Assembly: GCA_022823625.1 (NCBI GenBank)
Contig: JAJEHQ010000006.1
Coordinates: forward strand, 1-64,000
Reading direction: 5' to 3'
DNA length: 64,000 bases
Source: Gammaproteobacteria bacterium
GTDB taxonomy: Bacteria > Pseudomonadota > Gammaproteobacteria > Arenicellales > JAJDZL01
Shown here: piece by piece, positions 14,526-23,465 of the stretch
Layout: each line of letters opens with the position of its first letter
How positions within the stretch are numbered: position 1 is the first letter of the stretch
The notes under the pieces: model-generated
Told to the model about the DNA's origin: nothing
Databases searched by the model: none
What the model saw: the letters and a program-made list of their open reading frames with translations, nothing else
Program-made: the position numbers and the translations under genes

Positions 14526-15707
14526 ATGAGTGCAGAATTTGAGGCTTTTGCGAAAGCGCTCGAACGAAACTCCGAGCGGGATAAACAGCTTGAGTCGCCG
14601 ATCTTCAATCAGGTGACCGTACTTGGTGGAGGCCCGGAAGGACGACTGCTGGCGGCACTTTGTCTTTCACAGAATCGTTCGGTCACTCTCTTTAGTGCTT
14701 ATGGTGCGGAACTCAACGCACTTCGTGCTGCCGGTGGCATCACTTTACGTGGAGATGGGCCAGTCGGTACGTTTCAGGTTGACATCGACTCATCACCATC
14801 CATTAAAACGACCGCAGAACTCGATTCGGCTGTGTCATCAGCCGATTTGATTTTTTTAACCGGCCCAGTGCACAAACACCGCACTTACGCGATGGTGTTG
14901 GCTGAACACTTGAACGATGGACAAACCCTGGTAATTGCGCCAGCTCGTACCTTTGCCGCACTGGAAGTCAGCGCACTTCTGCAAATTGGTGGTTGCCGTG
15001 CAGACATTACAGTCGTTGAGGTTCAACATTTGCCGTACTGGACCGAGGTTCAGGGCAACGGATTGAACCTGGCAGTCTCTGCAACTGCCGCGGCTGCAAC
15101 AATGCCTGGTAATCAAGTCAGCACCATTCAAACTTTAGCTGAACTTTTGCACAACGTTCACCCTGCACCTAACGCACTGCATAGCAGTCTTGCCGATGGT
15201 AGTGGTGTAATCGAAGCAGTGGGCCTGATGTTTGGTGAAAGTGCAGTTGCCGGTGCATCTGAAACACTTTTGCCTGGTGCGGAGTCCCTGCCCTCTCACG
15301 ACAATTTTCACTCGCTGTTGGCTACACCGAACTGTCGCTCACTTGTTTCAGCAGCCCTGAACGAACGTCGCCAGGTTGCCAATCGATTTGGCGTACGAAA
15401 CCTGCCTGATGATGAACGTTGGATTGAAATTTGTGCCGGCAGCGACAGCCAGATTCGGTTTAGGCCCGAAGTTGGCGATGTCCCCGCTGTGCTTAGAAGT
15501 GCTGTCGCTGGATCGCTGATTCCACTACAGTCAGCGGGCCACCTGGTTGGCGTATCAACACCCGTAACAGATTCACTGATTACAGTAGCTGGGGCTTTAT
15601 TGGGAAGCGATGTCAGTGCCTCCGGCCGACGGCTGGAAACGATGGGCATTCGTGCAGACAACTCTGACGACGCGCGAAAAGTTCTGGAAGCGCTGGTGCG
15701 AGGATGA
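14526..15707 (+). CDS. NAD(P)-dependent opine/ketopantoate-type dehydrogenase
   Basis: 393 residues. A Rossmann fold starts with NQVTVLGGGPEGRLLAALCL near residue 27, followed by an acidic-to-helix region and SADLIFLTGPVHKHRTYA, as in the 6-phosphogluconate/octopine dehydrogenase superfamily. The C-terminal half is helical, with VSTPVTDSLITVAGALLGSD resembling the opine dehydrogenase tail. Opine-type enzymes reversibly split N-(carboxyalkyl) amino acids through an imine. In a BMC operon with RidA and N-alkylglutamate synthase genes, an imine or secondary-amine substrate is attractive. The N-terminal 25 residues (helical, charged) could be an encapsulation peptide. The exact reaction is unknown. 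Confidence 0.65.
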   Translation: MSAEFEAFAKALERNSERDKQLESPIFNQVTVLGGGPEGRLLAALCLSQNRSVTLFSAYGAELNALRAAGGITLRGDGPVGTFQVDIDSSPSIKTTAELDSAVSSADLIFLTGPVHKHRTYAMVLAEHLNDGQTLVIAPARTFAALEVSALLQIGGCRADITVVEVQHLPYWTEVQGNGLNLAVSATAAAATMPGNQVSTIQTLAELLHNVHPAPNALHSSLADGSGVIEAVGLMFGESAVAGASETLLPGAESLPSHDNFHSLLATPNCRSLVSAALNERRQVANRFGVRNLPDDERWIEICAGSDSQIRFRPEVGDVPAVLRSAVAGSLIPLQSAGHLVGVSTPVTDSLITVAGALLGSDVSASGRRLETMGIRADNSDDARKVLEALVRG

Positions 15708-15712
15708 GATAA

Positions 15713-17089
15713 ATGGATCACGACCTTCAATCAATTGCAGCGGCTCGTCGGGCAACCGAACTCGCCTGGCAAGCATATCAGAAATTTCGTCTGTTCGAAC
15801 GCGAACAGATTGACGCGGTAGTTGATGCCATGGCGGCTGCGATAGAGCCTGAATCAAGAAGACTGGGCGAACTGGCTGTGGAAGAAACCGGTTGTGGCAA
15901 TGTAGAAGATAAACGACTGAAAAATCTTTTCAATTCAATCTCGGTTGCTGCCTGGCTCCGAAATATTCGAACCCGTGGCATATTGTGGAAAGATGAAGTC
16001 ACCAAAATAGCAGCAATCGGTGAACCAATGGGTGTCGTTGCAGCATTGATTCCGGTTACCAACCCCACTTCAACGGTTATCTTCAAAATCATATCAGCCA
16101 TCAAGGCCGGCAATGCAATCGTGTGCGCACCGCACCCCCGAGGGGTCAAATGTGCCGTAGAAACGACCGCTGTGATGGCCAAAGCAGCCGAACAGCTTGG
16201 CGCGCCACCCGGATTGATTCAATGTCTTGACAAAGTAACAATTGCCGGTACAACTGAATTGATGACTCATCGACGGACATCAGTCGTGCTGGCGACAGGT
16301 GGCCCGGTAATGGTCAAAGCCGCATATTCGTCGGGGAAACCAACACTGGCAGTCGGGCCAGGTAATGTACCCTGCTATGTTCACACCTCAAAGGCACACG
16401 AACTTGATGAAATAGCCGAACAGATCATCACATCGAAAAACTTTGACTATGGCACCGCCTGTGTTGCAGAACAGGCCGTCATTGTGGAACAGTCAATCAG
16501 CCGCGAACTGCAAGCTGAAATGAAACTACGCGGTGCATATTTCTGTACAGAACAGGAAACGGCACGGCTTTCCAAAGTGTTGTTTCCGTCGAATGCCATC
16601 AACCCGGACTGCGTTGGTCAATCACCCGAACAACTCGGTAAATTGGCCAATATTGAACTGCCACCGCGTACTCGAGTGCTCATGGCTTCGCTGTCGGATG
16701 TCGGCTGGCAGGCACCGTTGTCGCATGAAAAGCTGAATCCTGTATTGGCCTGGTATGAAGTGAAGTCCGAAGCTGCTGCAGTTGATGTTGCCCGACAGAT
16801 TGTTGGGTTTGGAGGCTGGGGACACACTGCCGTCATTCATGCCGATGATGGTGAAGCAGTCGCTCACTACAGTGAACTACCAGTCGGTCGAGTGCTGGTC
16901 AATTCTCCCGCAATCATTGGTGGCATGGGTTATTCCACCGATCTTGAGCCCAGTTTCATGCTGGGAACTGGAACCTGGTCCGGTTCAATCACATCAGACA
17001 ATGTGACTGCATTGCACCTGATCAACATTAAGCGCGTCGCTTATGAATCGCGGCCATGGCGCGATGTTTATGATGAGTTTGGTGAATAA
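15713..17089 (+). CDS. CoA-acylating aldehyde dehydrogenase of the microcompartment
   Basis: 458 residues. It belongs to the acylating ALDH branch (AdhE N-domain, EutE/PduP, sulfoacetaldehyde dehydrogenase): [30 protein letters not shown], and [17 protein letters not shown] with catalytic Cys at residue 250. The AEQ context is nearer to AdhE and sulfoacetaldehyde dehydrogenase than to PduP. It would convert the compartment aldehyde plus CoA and NAD+ to an acyl-CoA. The ATG at 15713 lies five bases after the previous stop, and the BMC-T gene follows after one base. No PduL or Pta homologue is seen in this locus. Confidence 0.88.
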   Translation: MDHDLQSIAAARRATELAWQAYQKFRLFEREQIDAVVDAMAAAIEPESRRLGELAVEETGCGNVEDKRLKNLFNSISVAAWLRNIRTRGILWKDEVTKIAAIGEPMGVVAALIPVTNPTSTVIFKIISAIKAGNAIVCAPHPRGVKCAVETTAVMAKAAEQLGAPPGLIQCLDKVTIAGTTELMTHRRTSVVLATGGPVMVKAAYSSGKPTLAVGPGNVPCYVHTSKAHELDEIAEQIITSKNFDYGTACVAEQAVIVEQSISRELQAEMKLRGAYFCTEQETARLSKVLFPSNAINPDCVGQSPEQLGKLANIELPPRTRVLMASLSDVGWQAPLSHEKLNPVLAWYEVKSEAAAVDVARQIVGFGGWGHTAVIHADDGEAVAHYSELPVGRVLVNSPAIIGGMGYSTDLEPSFMLGTGTWSGSITSDNVTALHLINIKRVAYESRPWRDVYDEFGE

Positions 17090-17090
17090 G

Positions 17091-17717
17091 ATGGGTGAAC
17101 GTCTAACGATTCGAGCTTTGATGCAAATTGACCGGTTGCAACCCAAATTCGCAGCGTACAACGGTGCAACTGTACAGGGGTCTATTCCGCTGGCTGGGGA
17201 TACCGTGCTGATCGGAGAATTTGCACCGGGCAACGAAGTATTCCGACTGATCGATATCGCACTCAAGGCTAGTCGAGCTGAAGCGACCTCCCAAATTGTT
17301 GAACGGGAATTTGGATTTTTCATTTTACGCTCACCTTACAACGCTCAGATCAATGCGGCTCGTGAAGCAATCCTGAACGAGTTGGGAATGAAATTGGAGG
17401 ATCGGATCAAGCCTGCTGTTGAATCCACCCAAATTATCACATCTGTCGAACCTTACCAGGCACAGCTACTGAACAAATGGTCATCCGGATCACTGGTGGT
17501 ACCGGGCCAAACGCTTGGAATCGTTGAGTGTTCGCCCGCTGCCTACATTTCGATCGCAGGTAACGAAGCTGAAAAATCGGCACTGATTGATATTGTCCAG
17601 GTACGAGCAGTGGGACGGTTCGGACGGCTGTTCATAACCGGTACCGAAGACTCCGTCAAAACTGCCATTCAGGCGGCCTGTGATGCACTGGCCGAAGTTC
17701 AGGGTCGCACACCATGA
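17091..17717 (+). CDS. BMC-T tandem-domain trimeric shell protein
   Basis: 208 residues from the ATG at 17091, one base after the ALDH stop; an earlier in-frame ATG at 17043 lies inside the ALDH gene and is rejected. Two BMC-like domains can be seen: a divergent first one (residues 20-100, with GDTVLIGEFAPGNEVFRLID) and a more typical second one (from about residue 120, with QTLGIVECSPAAYISIAGNE and VRAVGRFGRLFITGTEDSVK). Such proteins form pseudohexameric trimers, some with a gated central pore for large cofactors. It overlaps the next gene by four bases. Confidence 0.8.
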   Translation: MGERLTIRALMQIDRLQPKFAAYNGATVQGSIPLAGDTVLIGEFAPGNEVFRLIDIALKASRAEATSQIVEREFGFFILRSPYNAQINAAREAILNELGMKLEDRIKPAVESTQIITSVEPYQAQLLNKWSSGSLVVPGQTLGIVECSPAAYISIAGNEAEKSALIDIVQVRAVGRFGRLFITGTEDSVKTAIQAACDALAEVQGRTP

Positions 17718-18910
17718 ATTCACAGCGTACGGTAATTGCCGAAGAGCAGGTACGCGATGCCTACCGGCGCGGCAGGCTCATACTGAATTATCGCCCCGGC
17801 GATATTGTTACTGCACAGGCCCGGGATACTGCAGAACGTTTGAACATTAGGTTGGTCGATCAGCCTCAGGAATCCCCACCTCCGGTAGAAGCTGATGGAG
17901 TCACAGCGACGCGTCGCGCACTATACCGGCGAAATCCGGGCTGGGCTGCCTCAAAATCAACTGCATCATCCCGCGCTCAGACACTGACCAAACTGGCACT
18001 GGTTGGAACTGGAGGTGTAGGGTCTCACCTTGCACACCTGGCAGCAAATCGGCAGATCGCAGAGGAAATCAGCTTAATTGATATTCTACCTGGTGCAGCG
18101 GAATCCATTGCGCTGGACCTTAGACACGCAAGCGGCATTACTGGTTCAATGACGCGACTGAACGGGGGTACTTCCCTTGATCTCGTTTCTGATGCGAGTG
18201 TTGTCGTTGTAACAGCTGGCAGACCGCGTACACCTGGTATGGACCGTTCCGATTTACATCGAATTAACGCCCGAGTCATTCAGGGAGTCGGAGAAGCAAT
18301 TTCGACGTATGCACCGCAATCTGTCGTGATTGTAGTAAGCAACCCCGTTGATGAAATGACCTCTGTCATGCTGGATGCAACCGGTTTTGATCGAGAAAAG
18401 GTCATCGGCATGGCGGGATCTCTTGACGGTGCTCGTTTTCGCGATGCATTGGCTCAAGCTGCTGGTGTATCTGTTGCCGATGTTAACGCCATGTCCCTGG
18501 GAAGTCACGGTAACGAGATGGTGCCGATTGCTTCAAAAGCCACCATCCGGGAACGGCCGATCGGTGAATTTCTGAATGAGGAAACGATTAAAAGCTGCCG
18601 CCAGATTACGATTGACGGCGGGGCTGCTGTCGTAAGACTGCGCAGGACTGGGTCTGCGACGCTTGCACCCGCACACGCCACACTTGAACTGATTCTTCAC
18701 ATATGCGGTCACCTCAACGGAACGATACCCGCTTCGGTTCGTTTGAACGGCGAGTATGGCATCACCAATTCAGTTGTAGCCGTACCATGCAAACTAAGTC
18801 TGAACGGAGTGGCTGAGATTGTCGAGCTTACACTCACTGATTCAGAACTGCAGCAACTGAGGAGAGCCGCTGATGCGATACGAAGTCGCCTTGGCATCCG
18901 AGAGTCATGA
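17714..18910 (+). CDS. Malate/lactate dehydrogenase-like enzyme with a Eut-like N-terminal extension
   Basis: 398 residues, about 85 longer than ordinary MDH/LDH. Residues 90-395 show the NAD-binding KLALVGTGGVGSHLAHLAA, VVVVTAGRPRTPGMDRSDL, IVVSNPVDEMT and SLGSHGNEMVPIAS with the catalytic His, as in MDH/LDH. Residues 1-50 (VIAEEQVRDAYRRGRLILNY followed by PGDIVTAQARDTAERLNIRL) resemble the short 'testis-for-import' type module found at the start of BMC-associated proteins such as EutT and EutQ (EE-VR-A, G-L, PG-I-TP-ARD-A). I therefore read it as a cargo-targeting or shell-docking module. Likely role: regenerate NAD+ for the aldehyde dehydrogenase inside the shell. Confidence 0.72.
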   Translation: MNSQRTVIAEEQVRDAYRRGRLILNYRPGDIVTAQARDTAERLNIRLVDQPQESPPPVEADGVTATRRALYRRNPGWAASKSTASSRAQTLTKLALVGTGGVGSHLAHLAANRQIAEEISLIDILPGAAESIALDLRHASGITGSMTRLNGGTSLDLVSDASVVVVTAGRPRTPGMDRSDLHRINARVIQGVGEAISTYAPQSVVIVVSNPVDEMTSVMLDATGFDREKVIGMAGSLDGARFRDALAQAAGVSVADVNAMSLGSHGNEMVPIASKATIRERPIGEFLNEETIKSCRQITIDGGAAVVRLRRTGSATLAPAHATLELILHICGHLNGTIPASVRLNGEYGITNSVVAVPCKLSLNGVAEIVELTLTDSELQQLRRAADAIRSRLGIRES

Positions 18911-19314
18911 CCGTACAGACTGTATCAACTGGCGGACGCTTTGAAGCTATTGGCGCTTACAGCCGCGCAAAGCGAATTGGGCCATTCATATATGTAGCAG
19001 GCACAACTGCTATTGAGCCAAGCGGAAAACTGCATGCACCGAACGATACGTATGCTCAGTCAATATACATTTTCGATCGAATTCGGGACGTTTTACTAGA
19101 GCTTGGCGCTGAAATGAAACATGTCGTTCGTACCCGTGCTTTCATGACCAATATGAAGACGGCAGGCGAGTTTGTCCGTGCACACGGTGAAGTGTTTCAG
19201 GGAATTAACCCCGTAACTTCGGGGGTGGAGGCCGGATTGACAACACCTGGAATGATGATCGAGATTGAAGTGGATGCAGTCATTCATGACGAATCGGGAG
19301 CCATCCAGCTCTGA
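18907..19314 (+). CDS. RidA (YjgF/YER057c/UK114) family imine deaminase of the BMC operon
   Basis: 135 residues, the size of a classical RidA subunit. It has GPFIYVAGTTAIEPSGKLH, the helix YAQSIYIFDRIRDVLLELGA with MKHVVRTRAFMTNM, and the C-terminal MMIEIEVDAV. The conserved Arg of the RTRAF stretch and the terminal Glu are where RidA binds imino acids. It overlaps the MDH-like gene by four bases. It would accelerate hydrolysis of enamine/imine intermediates produced by amine oxidation in or near the compartment. It is the second RidA system in the window, after the triple-domain protein at 1584-2834. Confidence 0.9.
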   Translation: MTVQTVSTGGRFEAIGAYSRAKRIGPFIYVAGTTAIEPSGKLHAPNDTYAQSIYIFDRIRDVLLELGAEMKHVVRTRAFMTNMKTAGEFVRAHGEVFQGINPVTSGVEAGLTTPGMMIEIEVDAVIHDESGAIQL

Positions 19315-19495
19315 TTATGAGTTGATTTCTACGCTCTTCAGGAACTCAAAAAATGAAACGCGAATACAGACAGATTTCAGTTTTGGTCGATGTGATCAAC
19401 CTTGCGCATCGTACCAGTATCAACCAGAGACAATTTGGGATGCTGTCAACCAGTCAGATTGTCTCACTCTTTCAATCTATATGGAGGAATATCCT

Positions 19496-20812
19496 ATGAA
19501 ATTTATTGACATGTGGAAACCTGCGCTTGCGACTATGGCAGCGCTGGTTATGCTGGCTACGGGTGGCGCTGCGGTGGCGCAGGATAAAGACCCCGTCGTA
19601 GTCGGGTATATCGGCTCCTTTGCCAGTGACACTGGGCTCAGCACAATTCGCGGCGCAGAGATTGCGATTGATGAGTTGAACGAAGCTGGTGGTGTACTAG
19701 GCGGAAGGCAAATCAAGTTTGTCAAGGCAGATACTCGTGAAGATGTTGTCGAAGGCGTAAAAGCTTACGAGTACTTGAATGATGTCGAAAACGTAGACTT
19801 CATTATTTCCGGCAGTATCGATGATGTTTCGCTTGCCTGGCTTGAGCGTATGGCAGAATACAAAACACCAACGCTGGACACCTGGACTTCCTATGTCGGT
19901 ATCATCGACAAAGTTGTTCAGGAGTACGATAAGTACAAAATGTATTTTATGAACATCGCTTGTGACGAAGCGCTGGCGACTCTGTACATCGACTTCGGTA
20001 AGGATGTTCTGGCCGCGGAAATGGGGTACAAATCAACTGTCCTCATGTTTGAAGATACTGCATTTGGCGTATCGATTGCGGGTCTCGTGCGCGACCTGTT
20101 GGCACCTGAAGCAGGTATCGAAATCGCTGAAGAAATCATCTACGATGCCAATACCGTTGACTTTGCACCGCTCTTCAACAAAGCAGTTGATTCAGGTGCA
20201 GATTTCATCTACCTCGTCTCGTCTGTACGCAGTCAGGTCCCGGCATCGCAGTACGTGAAACTGCAGGTGCGAATCCCGATGACCGGCGTCAATGTCGCGG
20301 CATTTGGACAGGACTTCTGGAACGACACCGGCGGTCTTGGCGGTGGGACTTCAACGCTGAGTCCAGTTCCGTCAGTCGGTATGCAGCTGGATGACCGAAC
20401 TGCAGCCTTTATTGAAAAGTACAAGGCACGATATGGCAACGAAAGACCGATTTACCCGCACTTCAATGGATTCAATGCTTACTATGGAATCTATAGTGCA
20501 TTTCAGGCAGCAGAGGCGGCTGGTGGTTTTGAGCCGTTGGATGCCTGGGTCGAAGCAATGGAGAACACCGACATCGTGCTTGAGAAAGATGGTGAGATGT
20601 GGTTTCGTTATGCCTTTTGGAAGCAAGGCGAAGTTGAACCTAGAACTGGCCGCGAATACACACACAACATCAAATTCGACGTAACTGAACCATTTGATGA
20701 CGGCAGCCCGGCAATGGTTGTTGTTCAGTGGTACGAGGATGGAAACGTCGCAGTGATCTATCCAAAGAAGTTTGCAAACGGGACTTTTCAAGAACCATCC
20801 TGGGTCCAGTAA
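19496..20812 (+). CDS. HAAT-family ABC transporter periplasmic substrate-binding protein
   Basis: 438 residues from the ATG at 19496, chosen because GGAGG lies eight bases upstream and a Sec signal peptide starts there (hydrophobic residues 9-27, cleavage after AAVAQ). The mature protein is a type-I binding protein (LivJ/AmiC/UrtA type): VVVGYIGSFASDTGLSTIRG, IAIDELNEAGGVLGGRQIKF, then VDFIISGSIDDVSLAWLE and KSTVLMFEDTAFGVS. It begins a complete SBP-permease-permease-ATPase-ATPase set. The ligand is not readable from sequence; amines, amides and amino acids are all known for this family, and the operon suggests an amine or amide. Confidence 0.9.
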   Translation: MKFIDMWKPALATMAALVMLATGGAAVAQDKDPVVVGYIGSFASDTGLSTIRGAEIAIDELNEAGGVLGGRQIKFVKADTREDVVEGVKAYEYLNDVENVDFIISGSIDDVSLAWLERMAEYKTPTLDTWTSYVGIIDKVVQEYDKYKMYFMNIACDEALATLYIDFGKDVLAAEMGYKSTVLMFEDTAFGVSIAGLVRDLLAPEAGIEIAEEIIYDANTVDFAPLFNKAVDSGADFIYLVSSVRSQVPASQYVKLQVRIPMTGVNVAAFGQDFWNDTGGLGGGTSTLSPVPSVGMQLDDRTAAFIEKYKARYGNERPIYPHFNGFNAYYGIYSAFQAAEAAGGFEPLDAWVEAMENTDIVLEKDGEMWFRYAFWKQGEVEPRTGREYTHNIKFDVTEPFDDGSPAMVVVQWYEDGNVAVIYPKKFANGTFQEPSWVQ

Positions 20813-20837
20813 GAGCATTCGCTTGGTAGGAGTCGAA

Positions 20838-20868
20838 TCGCTCCCGACTCATCTGAAATCGGGAGCGA
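20838..20868 (+). terminator. Intercistronic stem-loop between binding-protein and permease genes
   Basis: TCGCTCCCGA (20838-20847), an 11-base loop, and the exact complement TCGGGAGCGA (20859-20868), with no T-run. Such hairpins after binding-protein genes usually protect the upstream mRNA from 3' decay, so the binding protein is made in excess of the membrane components. Confidence 0.6.
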
Positions 20869-20901
20869 CTCGGCGGTCACTGAATCTTCAATTCAACATT
20901 C

Positions 20902-21753
20902 ATGCTTCAAATACTCGTTCAAGGTCTGGTACTCAGCGGTTTTTATGCGCTGATTGCGGTTGGGTTTACACTGATCTTCAGTGTTGGCCGTGTACTGAAC
21001 CTCGCTTACGGTTCGTTTTTGATGCTTGGAGGATACATCTACTATCAGGGAGCCCAGGTAGTTGGACTGCCAAAGTTTCCAAGCCTGATCATCGCAGGCA
21101 TTGCGGGTGCAGTATTCGGGATGCTCGTGTACCGCATTCTGGTCAAACGATTGAGCGGCAATGTCGTTGCAGTCGAAATCGCAACGTTGATTCTCGCAGT
21201 GGTCGTACAGGCAGCTGTCGTTCTGGTATTTTCACCTTCACCAAAAAGTATGTGGCCATTGGTGCCGGGTGTGTTGAGAATTGGTGATGCCAGCGTGACT
21301 TACAACATTTTCATCGCCGCAGTCGTCAGCTGGATATTACTCGGCGGACTGTTTCTCTTTACTGGAATGACGCATATGGGGCGGGCTATACGTGCGGTAT
21401 CGATGGACTCAAAAGGTGCAGTCATATCCGGAATTGATCCAGAAAGGGTCAACATTCTGACTTGGGCCATATCGGGTACATTCGGTGCCATCGCCGGTGT
21501 ATTTCTGGCAACTTATACCCAGCTAGACCCCAATATGTGGGTAACACCCCTGATCATCGCAGTGGCAGTTGTCATTGTCGGTGGAATCGGCAGTATTCTG
21601 GGCAGCCTTGTTGCGGCACACATCATTGGTATGCTGGAAACGATTACGACTTCCCTCATCGCTGCGGAACTGCGGGGAGTTGCAACCATGTTGATCATCA
21701 TCGCAGTCTTGCTGGTTGCTCCGAAAGGGCTGTTCGGTAAATCTGAGTTGTAA
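20902..21753 (+). CDS. HAAT ABC transporter permease, LivH type
   Basis: 283 residues, very hydrophobic, with about eight membrane segments. It starts LQILVQGLVLSGFYALIAVG and has GRVLNLAYGSFLMLGGYIYY, the typical LivH/UrtB opening. The cytoplasmic coupling loop TGMTHMGRAIRAVSMDSKGA matches the LivH consensus (GRA-RA). With the LivM-type permease it forms the translocation channel. The ATG at 20902 has no strong Shine-Dalgarno sequence, consistent with lower expression after the upstream stem-loop. Confidence 0.9.
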   Translation: MLQILVQGLVLSGFYALIAVGFTLIFSVGRVLNLAYGSFLMLGGYIYYQGAQVVGLPKFPSLIIAGIAGAVFGMLVYRILVKRLSGNVVAVEIATLILAVVVQAAVVLVFSPSPKSMWPLVPGVLRIGDASVTYNIFIAAVVSWILLGGLFLFTGMTHMGRAIRAVSMDSKGAVISGIDPERVNILTWAISGTFGAIAGVFLATYTQLDPNMWVTPLIIAVAVVIVGGIGSILGSLVAAHIIGMLETITTSLIAAELRGVATMLIIIAVLLVAPKGLFGKSEL

Positions 21754-21759
21754 CGAGTG

Positions 21760-22722
21760 ATGAATTCTACTTTACGAAGAGGAATTTACGGCTGGATTGC
21801 TTTTGCCGTAGTTATGGTGATATTGCCCCATGTCGTCGGCACCGGCGTTACGCGATCCTTTGTTTTTGCCATGTATCTGGCAATCTTTGCAGTCAGTTGG
21901 GACATCATGTCGGGCCGCACTGGATATATCAGTTTTGGGCACCCTTTCCTGATCGGAATTGGTGGGTATACGACTGCACTGTTAACCTACCACCTTCACT
22001 GGCCTCTTTTTCTCAGTATTCCCACAGCAGTCGTAATCACCATGATCGGTGGGACGCTGTTTTTCTTCCCGGCATTGCGGATTCGCGGAACTTATTTCGC
22101 TTTGGTTACGCTGGCGTTTATGGAACTCATTTACGGATTGGTACAGGTAATCGCACCGAACGTGACCGGTGGTACACGTGGCCTGTCTGGTCTTGAAACT
22201 ATTGTTACCGGTGCCATACCAAATTACTATCTGGCTTTAGTAGTGCTGTTAGTCCTTGGATTCACCATGTGGTTGGTTATTAGAACCCACATCGGAACAG
22301 CCCTGAGTGCAGTCGGCATGGATGAAGATGCAGTTCGTGCAAGTGGCATCAATGTAACCCGTCTCAAACTTTTTGCATTTATGCTGAGTGCTTTTGCTGC
22401 AGGCCTCGGCGGTGCGCTGTATGTGCACTATCTTGGTTCCATTGCCCCGCGCGCCCTGTTTGATGTCGGCTTTCTTTTTCAGATTCTGGTCGCCTGCCTG
22501 CTAGGAGGCGCAGGGACGATCTCCGGACCGATTGCAGGCGCGTTCTTTCTAACATTTCTGCTCGAATGGCTACGACCATATTTTCCTGGACCCGAGAGAT
22601 TCCTGATTTACGGCGCAGTGGCATTAGTTTTGTATGTCTATCAGCCAAACGGACTTCACGAGTTGGTTCGCAATGGATTGAAACGCCTTAACCAGCTTAA
22701 GCTGAGCAGAAATACGAGTTGA
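21760..22722 (+). CDS. HAAT ABC transporter permease, LivM type
   Basis: 320 residues with about nine membrane segments. VSWDIMSGRTGYISFGHPFL and GTYFALVTLAFMELIYG are the LivM signatures; the loop THIGTALSAVGMDEDAVRAS with GINVTRLKLFAFMLSAFAAG is the coupling region for the ATPase. ATG 21760 is preferred to the GTG three bases earlier. Its stop overlaps the start region of the next ATPase gene, so expression is coupled. Confidence 0.9.
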   Translation: MNSTLRRGIYGWIAFAVVMVILPHVVGTGVTRSFVFAMYLAIFAVSWDIMSGRTGYISFGHPFLIGIGGYTTALLTYHLHWPLFLSIPTAVVITMIGGTLFFFPALRIRGTYFALVTLAFMELIYGLVQVIAPNVTGGTRGLSGLETIVTGAIPNYYLALVVLLVLGFTMWLVIRTHIGTALSAVGMDEDAVRASGINVTRLKLFAFMLSAFAAGLGGALYVHYLGSIAPRALFDVGFLFQILVACLLGGAGTISGPIAGAFFLTFLLEWLRPYFPGPERFLIYGAVALVLYVYQPNGLHELVRNGLKRLNQLKLSRNTS

Positions 22723-23453
22723 GTGCGATGTTGGAAGCTAAGGATCTCTCAAAGTCGTTTGGTGGCCTTAAGGCATTGCAACAGGTAACACTGCGTGCTG
22801 AGTTTGGTCATTCTGTTGGAATAATCGGTCCCAATGGCGCTGGAAAGACGACACTGTTCAACTTGTTGACCGGTGAGATCAAGGCAGACAGCGGCCACGT
22901 CTCTTTGGACGGTATGTCCATTGATACCGAACCGATTCACGAACGTGTGAAATTGGGGCTTGCCCGCACCTACCAGGTGCCGCGACCTTTCGCTGAAATC
23001 TCCGTTCGGGAGAATATTCGGGTCAGCATGATGGAAGATAACTTGAAGTACATGCTTCGAGTCGCGTGGGATGACACAGGTGAGCAGGAAATTGCTGAAA
23101 GCGTCGGATTCACAGCTCAACAACTCGATCAGCTACCTTCAGAACTGGCGATGGGCGATCTTCGAAAACTTGAACTTGCGCGTACCCTCGCTACGAATCC
23201 GAAAGTTCTGCTCCTAGATGAAGTGTTTGCCGGGCTAACCTACGGCGAAATCGAACATATATCAAATCTCCTGATTGAGCGAAGAAAAACTCACGGTACA
23301 ACTTACCTGATCGTGAGCCATGACCTAAAAGCGCTGCAGCCACTGGTCGATGATGTTCTGGTGATTCACGGCGGTAACGTAATCAAGAAAGGCACGTTCG
23401 ATGAAGTTGTAAGCGATCCGCAGGTCCAGAACGCGTACTTGGGCACCGGCTGA
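22719..23453 (+). CDS. HAAT ABC transporter ATP-binding protein, LivG type
   Basis: 244 residues. Walker A is GPNGAGKTTLF, Walker B is VLLLDEVFAGL. The signature loop is altered: the segment before Walker B reads LPSELAMGDLRKLELARTLA, where LSxGQ-like LS(Y/G)G would be expected. LivG-type proteins often have LPYGEQRRLEIARAL, so this is a mild variant in which MGD replaces YGE. Start is TTG 22719 (overlapping the previous stop) or ATG 22728. The His of the switch (IVSHDL) is kept. Confidence 0.88.
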   Translation: MSAMLEAKDLSKSFGGLKALQQVTLRAEFGHSVGIIGPNGAGKTTLFNLLTGEIKADSGHVSLDGMSIDTEPIHERVKLGLARTYQVPRPFAEISVRENIRVSMMEDNLKYMLRVAWDDTGEQEIAESVGFTAQQLDQLPSELAMGDLRKLELARTLATNPKVLLLDEVFAGLTYGEIEHISNLLIERRKTHGTTYLIVSHDLKALQPLVDDVLVIHGGNVIKKGTFDEVVSDPQVQNAYLGTG

Positions 23454-23465
23454 GAATGAAGAGTC

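Noticed and set aside
19265..19495. Longer start for the HAAT binding protein
   Set aside because: The signal peptide and GGAGG ribosome binding site fix the start at 19496; the extension overlaps the RidA gene.
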